Source of the DNA: Chitinophagaceae bacterium
GTDB lineage: Bacteria > Bacteroidota > Bacteroidia > Chitinophagales > Chitinophagaceae
Reading direction: 5' to 3'
Length of the DNA stretch: 10,013 bases
Assembly: GCA_009996555.1 (NCBI GenBank)
Contig: JAACZX010000051.1
Span: forward strand, 1-10,013
The notes beneath the pieces are model-generated. The model made no database searches. It was not told the DNA's origin and saw only the letters and a list, made by a program, of their open reading frames with translations. Below, piece by piece: positions 1-4,972 of this stretch (positions are counted from its first letter, which is position 1; every line of letters begins with the position of its first letter). The translations under genes and the position numbers were made by a program.

Positions 1-333
1 AGAAATGCTGCATGAAGAGAATTTTTTATAGGTTCTTTCACAAACAGCAGGCTTACCCTCGTTCCCTCTCCGGTAGAGAGGGAGGCCGGGCATTGAGAAG
101 AAGATGTTGCTTTTGTATTTCAGCATTTCATCAATAGGATTGTTGTCAGCACATAAGAGCAGCCGAAATAAAGGGTTGAAGTGGAAGAACAGGAAGTTGA
201 ATAGAAGTATGAAGCACCGCTCTTTTCCCTTCGGGATAACCGAGGAACGAAGGTTACGAGCGAAGCTCAGATGGAGAAAGGGGCTTGAATCAGCAACAGT
301 CGATTACAACATAAAATCTAACCGCAACGGTAC
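1..333. other. Region upstream of leuS, no supported gene
   Basis: I see no convincing gene here. A short open frame at 2-31 ends in TAG (reading EMLHEENFL) and could be the tail of a gene entering from the left, but nine residues are too few to judge. A plus-strand frame opening at 104 runs into leuS in a different frame and has a basic, low-information composition, so I treat it as chance. The stretch contains a small hairpin repeat at 63-83. Around 218-285 there is a purine/pyrimidine-skewed patch with repeated CGAAG/GCGAAG motifs that resembles degenerate intergenic repeat DNA. I found no clear Bacteroidota promoter (TTG / TAnnTTTG) before leuS. Confidence 0.5.
63..83. repeat. Small hairpin repeat upstream of leuS
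   Basis: TCCCTCTC (63-70) pairs perfectly with GAGAGGGA (76-83) around the five-base loop CGGTA. The flanks are GC-rich (ACCCTCGT before, GGCCGGG after). The layout, a pyrimidine arm, CCGG-like centre and purine arm, is similar to the SPSG-type repeats found inside leuS (arms CTCCCC and GGGGAG), so it may be a diverged relative. There is no T-tract, so it is a poor terminator candidate. Confidence 0.45.
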
Positions 334-3300
334 ATGGAATATAAGTTCAGAGATATTGAGAAGAAATGGCAACAGCAATGGATCAATACAAATGCCTACA
401 AGGTTTCGAACGTAAGTGACAAACCGAAATTTTATGTGTTGGATATGTTTCCGTATCCAAGTGGTGCTGGCTTGCATGTAGGGCATCCGCTGGGTTATAT
501 TGCCAGCGATATTTACAGCCGCTTTAAACGACTGAAAGGGTTTAATGTATTACACCCCATGGGTTATGATGCATTTGGTTTACCCGCCGAACAATATGCC
601 ATTGAACATGGTGTACACCCGGCCGTTAGTACCGATCAGAACATTAATAATTTCCGCCGCCAGTTAGATAATATTGGTTTCTGTTACGATTGGGATCGAG
701 AAGTACGTACTTGTGATCCCGGTTATTACAAATGGACGCAGTGGATCTTTTTACAACTCTTCAATAGTTTTTACAACCGCAAAACAAACAAGGCTGAAAA
801 AATTGATGTGTTGATCGCATCGTTTGAAGCAGAGGGTAACGCAACCCACCCAATCCCTAATTCCCAATTCCCAATTACTGCTTTCACTGCAACTGAATGG
901 AAAGCCTTCGACGAAAAAACGCAACAAGATATTCTCATGCAATATCGCCTTGCCTATTGCGGTTATGGCGAAGTAAACTGGTGTGAAGCATTAGGAACTG
1001 TGCTGGCGAATGATGAAGTAGTGAATGGTGTGAGTGAACGTGGTGGGCATCCGGTGGTGAAAAAGAAATTACGTCAATGGTATTTGCGCATTACAGAATA
1101 TGCCGATCGTTTACTCGAAGGTTTGGAGCGTATTGAATTCAGCGAAAGCATGAAAGAAATGCAGACCAACTGGATTGGGAAGAGTAGTGGGGCGGAGATC
1201 ACATTTGAAATCAAGCGGCCCCCTCTAACCCCCCCGGAGGGGGGGGACTGGCAAGCTGCAGAACAAAATCGGGACAATCCAACCGAAGAAGAAAATAGAT
1301 TGTGGCAACGGTTACGTGCCAATCAAACGGGGCATCATATTCGTCGTCAGCATATCATTGATCAATATATTGTTGATTTTATTTCGATTGATAAAAAAGT
1401 TACGATAGAGGTTGATGGAGGATATCATAATGATGCTGAACAAAAGCAATACGATGAAGTACGCACCGCTTTCCTGAAAGAACTTGGTTATGAAGAATTA
1501 CGTTTCACAAATGAGGAAGTAAGAAATAATATTGATGCAGTTGTTGAAGCAATAACTCAAAAGCTCAATAGTAAACCTTCAGTTGGGCAAGTCTCACCTT
1601 CCGGGGAAGATTTAGAGGGGGCTACTTTGACTGTTTATACCACAAGACCCGATACCATCTTCGGTGTAGACTTTATGGTGATTGCTCCTGAATTGGATTT
1701 AGTTGATCAGATAAAATCGGCAGAACAAACAACTGCAGTGGATGAATACATTGCGTACGTAAAAAGCCGCAGTGAGCGTGAACGACAAGCGGAGAAAAAG
1801 ATCAGTGGTGTGTTTACCGGTGCGTATGCCGTAAATCCGTTTGATGGAAGAGAAATTCCTATCTGGATTTCTGAATATGTATTGGCAGGTTATGGTACCG
1901 GTGCAATTATGGCGGTGCCTTGTGGCGATGACCGTGATTTCAAATTTGCACAGCATTTCAATATTCCTATCACCAACATTATTGGTAAACATTTCAACGG
2001 CGAAGAAGCCAATGCAACAAAAGATGCAGTGTTGGAGAACAGCGGTTTCTTAAACGGAACGCCGATGCGTGAAGCTGCCGAAATAGTAATTAATAAACTG
2101 GAAGAGTTAGGCATCGGTACACGCAAAGTAAATTTCAGAATGCGTGATGCAGCGTTCAGCCGTCAGCGTTATTGGGGTGAACCATTTCCGATCCAATGGA
2201 AGGGTGGTACTGCTTATCCATTAAGTGAAACTGAATTGCCATTGCTGTTACCGGAAGTTGATAGTTATAGTCCCGGCCCTGAAGGTGAAGGTCCGTTAGC
2301 AAATATTCCGGAGTGGGTAGCAAAAGAACTGGAGACGAACACCATGCCCGGCTATGCAGGCAGCAGCTGGTATTTCTTACGCTACATGGATCCCAAAAAT
2401 GAACATGCATTCTGCGACCGTACAGTAAGTGATTACTGGAACCAGGTTGATTTATACATTGGTGGTACAGAACATGCAGTTGGTCATTTGTTGTACAGCC
2501 GTATGTGGACAAAGACTTTGTACGATCTCGGGCATATTGGCCATGACGAACCGTTTAAAAAGTTGGTGAACCAAGGGATGATACAGGGGGCATCACGTTT
2601 TGTATATCGTATCAACGGAACCAACACATTTGTATCAAAGGATTTGTTGAAGAGCGAAGAAGAATACGAAGGAAAGAAATTAGATAAGTTACATGTTGAT
2701 GTGAATTTTGTTGATGGCTATGAATTGGATGTAGAAGCATTTAAGAAATGGCGCAACAATGAACATGCAAATGCCGAGTTCATTTTAGAAAATGATAAGT
2801 ACATATGCGGCTCTGAAGTAGAGAAAATGAGTAAGAGCAAGTTCAATACCGTTAACCCCGATGATCTCGTTAACAAATACGGTGCAGATACATTCCGTAT
2901 GTATGAAATGTTCCTCGGTCCGGTGGAGATCAGCAAACCTTGGGACACGAAGGGTATTGAAGGTGTGCATCGCTTCCTCAAAAAACTCTGGCGTTTGTTT
3001 TATGATGAGGTGAAAGGTCAGGTTTGGAATAATGATAAGGCAACGGATGCCGAATTGAAAGTGTTGCACAAAACCATTAAGAAAATTGAAGATGATACCG
3101 AGCGTTTCAGTTTCAACACCGGCGTAAGTACATTCATGATCGCCGTAAACGAACTAAGCGATCTAAAATGCCACAAGAAAGAAATACTGGAACCATTATT
3201 AGTATTACTGGCGCCCTATGCTCCGCACATTGCTGAAGAGTTGTACAGACGCTTGCAAGTCTCCCCTTCCGGGGGAGATTTAGAGGGGGCTTTTTCTATC

Positions 3301-3534
3301 CTCGATGCAAACTTCCCCAAATTTGAAGCGAAGTATGTAACCGAGTCAACCAAAGATTACCCGGTTGCCATTAATGGTAAAACAAGAACCGAGCTTACAC
3401 TCGATTTGAGTATAACCCAACAGGAAGTGGAGGCAATTGTATTGGCAAACGAAACTGTACAAAAATGGCTCGAAGGCAAACAGCCGAAGAAGATCATTTA
3501 TGTAAAGAATAAAATGATCAACGTAGTGATATAG
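334..3534 (+). CDS. leuS: Leucyl-tRNA synthetase with DUF559 nuclease-like insertion in the editing domain
   Basis: This class Ia synthetase charges tRNA-Leu with leucine in the cytoplasm and removes mischarged amino acids through its CP1 editing domain. The ATP-binding HIGH motif is HVGH (residues 48-51) and the second signature is KMSKS (831-835). The editing-site segment TLTVYTTRPDT (431-441) and the later GTGAIMAVP block (521-529) are present, as is the tRNA-binding C-terminal tail ending near IIYVKNKMINVVI. The start at 334 is secure: an in-frame TAA lies at 319-321 and the N-terminus matches the family. No clear Shine-Dalgarno is present. At 1066 residues the protein is roughly 130 longer than I expect for Bacteroidota LeuRS. 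The surplus is a nuclease-like insertion at about residues 295-430. Two smaller repeat-derived segments lie at about 171-182 and 976-986. The frame is open throughout and the synthetase motifs are intact, so the gene is probably functional. It is followed after 6 bp by a REP hairpin. Confidence 0.96.
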   Translation: MEYKFRDIEKKWQQQWINTNAYKVSNVSDKPKFYVLDMFPYPSGAGLHVGHPLGYIASDIYSRFKRLKGFNVLHPMGYDAFGLPAEQYAIEHGVHPAVSTDQNINNFRRQLDNIGFCYDWDREVRTCDPGYYKWTQWIFLQLFNSFYNRKTNKAEKIDVLIASFEAEGNATHPIPNSQFPITAFTATEWKAFDEKTQQDILMQYRLAYCGYGEVNWCEALGTVLANDEVVNGVSERGGHPVVKKKLRQWYLRITEYADRLLEGLERIEFSESMKEMQTNWIGKSSGAEITFEIKRPPLTPPEGGDWQAAEQNRDNPTEEENRLWQRLRANQTGHHIRRQHIIDQYIVDFISIDKKVTIEVDGGYHNDAEQKQYDEVRTAFLKELGYEELRFTNEEVRNNIDAVVEAITQKLNSKPSVGQVSPSGEDLEGATLTVYTTRPDTIFGVDFMVIAPELDLVDQIKSAEQTTAVDEYIAYVKSRSERERQAEKKISGVFTGAYAVNPFDGREIPIWISEYVLAGYGTGAIMAVPCGDDRDFKFAQHFNIPITNIIGKHFNGEEANATKDAVLENSGFLNGTPMREAAEIVINKLEELGIGTRKVNFRMRDAAFSRQRYWGEPFPIQWKGGTAYPLSETELPLLLPEVDSYSPGPEGEGPLANIPEWVAKELETNTMPGYAGSSWYFLRYMDPKNEHAFCDRTVSDYWNQVDLYIGGTEHAVGHLLYSRMWTKTLYDLGHIGHDEPFKKLVNQGMIQGASRFVYRINGTNTFVSKDLLKSEEEYEGKKLDKLHVDVNFVDGYELDVEAFKKWRNNEHANAEFILENDKYICGSEVEKMSKSKFNTVNPDDLVNKYGADTFRMYEMFLGPVEISKPWDTKGIEGVHRFLKKLWRLFYDEVKGQVWNNDKATDAELKVLHKTIKKIEDDTERFSFNTGVSTFMIAVNELSDLKCHKKEILEPLLVLLAPYAPHIAEELYRRLQVSPSGGDLEGAFSILDANFPKFEAKYVTESTKDYPVAINGKTRTELTLDLSITQQEVEAIVLANETVQKWLEGKQPKKIIYVKNKMINVVI
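844..879 (+). repeat. Heptanucleotide tandem repeat translated within leuS
   Basis: About four heptads (AATCCCT, AATTCCC, AATTCCC, AATTACT; 852-879) lie in frame in leuS and are translated as THPIPNSQFPIT (residues 171-182). Three heptads equal seven codons, so expansion or loss in steps of three units would keep the frame. The segment sits in a loop between FEAEGNA and FTATEWK, which I recall as variable in Bacteroidota LeuRS. The same type of 7-bp tandem appears at the end of the protease gene at 8095-8122 with a different unit. Confidence 0.7.
1217..1255 (-). repeat. SPSG-type repeat, copy 1 (left end of the DUF559 unit)
   Basis: Read on the minus strand this copy runs CTTGCCAGT, a C8 tract, TCC, a G7 tract, then TTAGAGGGGGCC. 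It matches copies 2 and 3 in order and spacing but is inverted relative to them. The C and G arms form a hairpin. In the leuS frame it is translated as PPLTPPEGGDW (residues 296-306). The long homopolymer arms (C7 at 1229-1235, G8 at 1239-1246) are unusual inside an essential reading frame. Confidence 0.85.
1218..1622 (+). mobile_element. Inverted-repeat-bounded unit encoding an in-frame DUF559 endonuclease domain
   Basis: The unit starts with GCCCCCTCTAA (1218-1228) and ends with its exact reverse complement TTAGAGGGGGC (1612-1622). It is 405 bp long, exactly 135 codons, and open in the leuS frame. Residues about 316-410 match the DUF559 pattern (Vsr-like, PD-(D/E)XK superfamily): NPTEEENRLWQRLR, then IRRQHIIDQYIVDF with D348, then IEVDGGYH with E359 and D361, then YDEVRTAFLKELGYEELRF. 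These acidic residues are the likely metal-binding catalytic set and all are present. The stretch has no methionine codon, so a free nuclease could arise only from a rare start or by processing. It interrupts CP1 directly before the TTRPDT editing strand (EITFEIK / TLTVYTTRPDT). I see no flanking target duplication. Treating it as mobile is inference from the inverted repeats, the alien domain and the extra repeat copy elsewhere in the gene. Confidence 0.8.
1585..1623 (+). repeat. SPSG-type repeat, copy 2 (right end of the DUF559 unit)
   Basis: The sequence GCAAGTCTCACCTTCCGG, then GGAAGATTTAGAGGGGGC, aligns closely with copy 3 and with the reverse complement of copy 1. It is translated as GQVSPSGEDLEGA in the leuS frame. 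With copy 1 it forms the inverted pair that frames the nuclease domain, the TTAGAGGGGGC end facing outward. Its hairpin arms are more diverged than in copy 3. Confidence 0.87.
3254..3292 (+). repeat. SPSG-type repeat, copy 3 (solo, in the leuS C-terminal region)
   Basis: The sequence GCAAGTCTCCCCTTCCGG, then GGGAGATTTAGAGGGGGC, differs from copy 2 at only a few positions and lies in the same orientation. It contains a hairpin with arms TCTCCCC and GGGGAGA around a five-base loop. It is read in the leuS frame as QVSPSGGDLEGA (residues 975-986), between the conserved APYAPHIAEELYRRL and SILDANFP segments, in place of a short loop. No nuclease domain accompanies it. Confidence 0.87.
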
Positions 3535-3540
3535 TTGCTG

Positions 3541-3577
3541 CGGTGGGTCACCCGCTTGTATTTGGGGTGGCCCACCG
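3541..3577 (-). repeat. REP-like hairpin A (inverted relative to B and C)
   Basis: CGGTGGGTCACCC (3541-3553) pairs with GGGTGGCCCACCG (3565-3577) with a single non-Watson-Crick position, around an 11-nt loop. On the minus strand it reads CGGTGGGCCACCC, loop ending in GC, GGGTGACCCACCG. This places the C-A mismatch where hairpins B and C have theirs. It starts 6 bp after the leuS stop codon and could also protect the 3' end of that mRNA. Confidence 0.85.
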
Positions 3578-3590
3578 GCTTTTCAACCGC

Positions 3591-3627
3591 CGGTGAGCCA
3601 CCCTTGAAGAAGGCGGGTGACTCACCG
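3591..3627 (+). repeat. REP-like hairpin B
   Basis: CGGTGAGCCACCC (3591-3603) pairs with GGGTGACTCACCG (3615-3627), leaving one C-A mismatch (3598/3620) around the 11-nt loop TTGAAGAAGGC. It is separated from hairpin A by 13 bp and inverted to it, forming a BIME-like pair. The 3' arm is identical to that of hairpin C. Confidence 0.87.
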
Positions 3628-3689
3628 AAAAAAGCACTTACCGTTTCAACTTCAGTTCAGAATGTTTATCTTACTCCAAACATCTGCTG

Positions 3690-4370
3690 ATGCCTATACC
3701 TGACGAATACAAAGCACCGTTTGCCTGCAATCAATATTATCATTTTCTTTTCCGTAGCATAGATGGCATTCCGTTATTCAAATCAAATAAGGAAAGATTC
3801 TTCTTCCTTGAGAAGTGGAAACGGTTTACAACAACATTGCTTAATACATGGGCATATTGCCTGATCGATAATCATGTTCATATCATCGGGAAAATGAAAG
3901 CCGAACAGGAGATAGAGCATAATCTTTTTTTCCTGCCAGTTGAGTTAAGAACAAGTGCTATCAGGAACTTTTTAAATGAAAAATCATTGCAGGCATTTGA
4001 ATCAGTTGTTGAACGGCAGATCAACAGTTTTATGGTTTCGTATAGTAATACTTATAATAACGTTATTGAAAGAAAAGGAGGCGTATTTCAGCAACCATTT
4101 CGAAGAAGTATCATTGCAGATGAATCGCACTTGCAGCAGGCGATTGTTTATGTACATGCCAACGCACAAAAGCATGGTTTAGTGAACGATTTTAAACGAC
4201 ACAACCATAATTCTTATCATACAATACTTGACGGCAACGAAACTTTTATAAGTACAAAAGCTGTAATTGAGTTTTTTGGAGGAATTGATAAGTTTATCAG
4301 CATTCATAAAGAGCAGGTAGCTTATTTTTACAGCAGACAATGGCCAAATTCAAAATTGGAAATTGAATAG
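3690..4370 (+). CDS. REP-associated tyrosine transposase (RAYT, Y1/HUH, IS200-like)
   Basis: This is a single-strand DNA nuclease-transposase of the TnpA-REP family, expected to bind and cleave REP hairpins. The metal-binding HUH motif is NHVHII (H62 and H64 of 226 residues). Aligned by eye with the E. coli RAYT around its catalytic tyrosine segment (DYIYINPVKHG), Y154 in VYVHANAQKHGLV is the likely nucleophile. The family's usual N-P pair is N-A here (158-159). The GVFQQPFRRS block (131-140) and HNSYHTIL (173-180) are also typical. The length and both motifs suggest an intact gene. The start at 3690 precedes conserved sequence by a short leader; no Shine-Dalgarno helps to decide it. REP-like hairpins on both sides support the call. 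RAYTs are usually single-copy domesticated genes, so this is probably a resident element rather than an active insertion sequence. Confidence 0.9.
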   Translation: MPIPDEYKAPFACNQYYHFLFRSIDGIPLFKSNKERFFFLEKWKRFTTTLLNTWAYCLIDNHVHIIGKMKAEQEIEHNLFFLPVELRTSAIRNFLNEKSLQAFESVVERQINSFMVSYSNTYNNVIERKGGVFQQPFRRSIIADESHLQQAIVYVHANAQKHGLVNDFKRHNHNSYHTILDGNETFISTKAVIEFFGGIDKFISIHKEQVAYFYSRQWPNSKLEIE

Positions 4371-4375
4371 TATTT

Positions 4376-4414
4376 GCGGTGAGCCATCCTATAAGAAATC
4401 GGGTGACTCACCGC
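4376..4414 (+). repeat. REP-like hairpin C
   Basis: GCGGTGAGCCATCC (4376-4389) pairs with GGGTGACTCACCGC (4401-4414) with the same C-A mismatch as hairpin B and one G-T wobble, around the 11-nt loop TATAAGAAATC. It lies 5 bp past the RAYT stop codon and has the orientation of hairpin B. Confidence 0.87.
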
Positions 4415-4440
4415 ATCATCTCTAAACTCAAAAAAACAGA

Positions 4441-4860
4441 ATGAAGAAATTAGCAATCATTGCACTTGTAGCATTTACAGCCTGTGCAGAAAAGAATCCT
4501 AACAACAACGAGCCCTTTGTAAAAGAACGTGCAACTATTAATCCGGCAGCAGTGAAAGAATACATTGCCGGTGGCGATACAGCACAGTTTAAAGTGCAGT
4601 TGTTTGAGCAAAAAGAATCACTCAATTACGAGGTAAAATTTTCTTATAAAGATGCAAGCAGTGAAAAGATCTTCACCCTGCCAAATATGGGCATTATGCC
4701 AAAGCCTGAGTTGAAGAAAGGTGCTGATGATCTTTCCTGTATCATCGGTTTTTATGATGCCGACAGTACATTCATGGAGTACCGTTTGGTAAAGGTAGAG
4801 AACGGATCATTGTTCTACCGTCACCTGAAAGAATACCAGGTAGAAGCGCCAAAGAAGTAG
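4441..4860 (+). CDS. Small predicted lipoprotein, function unknown
   Basis: The protein has 139 residues. It begins with a short signal sequence (MKKLAIIALVAFTAC) in which C15 is the likely lipidated cysteine. The -3 residue is Phe rather than the usual Leu, so the lipobox is imperfect. After a charged, Asn/Pro-rich tether (residues 16-27) the rest looks like one small beta-rich domain with alternating hydrophobic residues (AQFKVQLFEQ, NYEVKFSY, EYRLVKV), and its only other cysteine is in the middle (DDLSCIIGFYD). I do not recognise a named family. It is probably anchored in an envelope membrane facing the periplasm. The gene follows the REP module after 26 bp and is closed off by a hairpin, so it appears to be transcribed on its own. 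The ATG at 4441 is chosen because the signal sequence begins there. Confidence 0.85.
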   Translation: MKKLAIIALVAFTACAEKNPNNNEPFVKERATINPAAVKEYIAGGDTAQFKVQLFEQKESLNYEVKFSYKDASSEKIFTLPNMGIMPKPELKKGADDLSCIIGFYDADSTFMEYRLVKVENGSLFYRHLKEYQVEAPKK

Positions 4861-4880
4861 TACAGTTGATACAATGATAT

Positions 4881-4921
4881 GGAAGGTTGATGAAAGGTTT
4901 TTCGCCATTCATCAACCTTTC
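4881..4921. terminator. Hairpin after the lipoprotein gene, possible terminator
   Basis: AAGGTTGATGAA (4883-4894) pairs perfectly with TTCATCAACCTT (4908-4919), extended by a wobble and a G-C pair to 4881/4921, around a 13-nt loop. It begins 20 bp after the stop codon at 4860. The following run (TTCATTTCGG) is only moderately T-rich, so termination efficiency is uncertain. It also lies within an upstream in-frame extension of the protease gene and argues that this extension is not translated. Confidence 0.6.
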
Positions 4922-4972
4922 TTCATTTCGGGAGGAAGAGTTTTGTATTTTCCAACGATAAAATCATCAAGT

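Larger units (their letters stand above)
3541..4414 (+). mobile_element. REP/RAYT module (transposase gene with three flanking REP hairpins)
   Basis: A RAYT-family Y1 transposase gene (3690-4370) is flanked by an inverted pair of REP-like hairpins upstream (3541-3577 and 3591-3627) and a single one downstream (4376-4414). All three share a 13-bp stem, an 11-nt loop and one C-A mismatch at the same stem position, so they are copies of one element. This matches the known arrangement in which REP-associated tyrosine transposases sit among the palindromes they recognise. The module fills the space between leuS and the lipoprotein gene, and all genes point the same way. Confidence 0.85.

Noticed and set aside
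218..285. Possible larger inverted repeat or mobile repeat upstream of leuS
   Set aside because: Only short scattered complementarity (CTTCG with CGAAG) and repeated GCGAAG-like motifs are seen; no convincing stem or matching second copy in the window.
104..415. Open frame of 103 residues before and into leuS
   Set aside because: It overlaps the secure leuS start in another frame, has a basic low-information composition, and crosses repeat-like DNA.
1216..1623. Intein or intron interpretation of the LeuRS insertion
   Set aside because: No N-terminal Cys/Ser splice residue, no intein B block and no terminal His-Asn are visible. The nuclease is DUF559-like rather than LAGLIDADG or HNH, and the frame reads straight through with no intron structure.
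3541..3627. CRISPR-like array
   Set aside because: There are only two units, each a palindrome inverted relative to the other, with no unique spacers of regular length. The REP/BIME explanation with the adjacent RAYT fits better.
4874..4972. Upstream extension of the protease gene to an ATG at 4874
   Set aside because: It would put 33 residues before a good signal peptide and would run through the hairpin at 4881-4921, which looks like a terminator.
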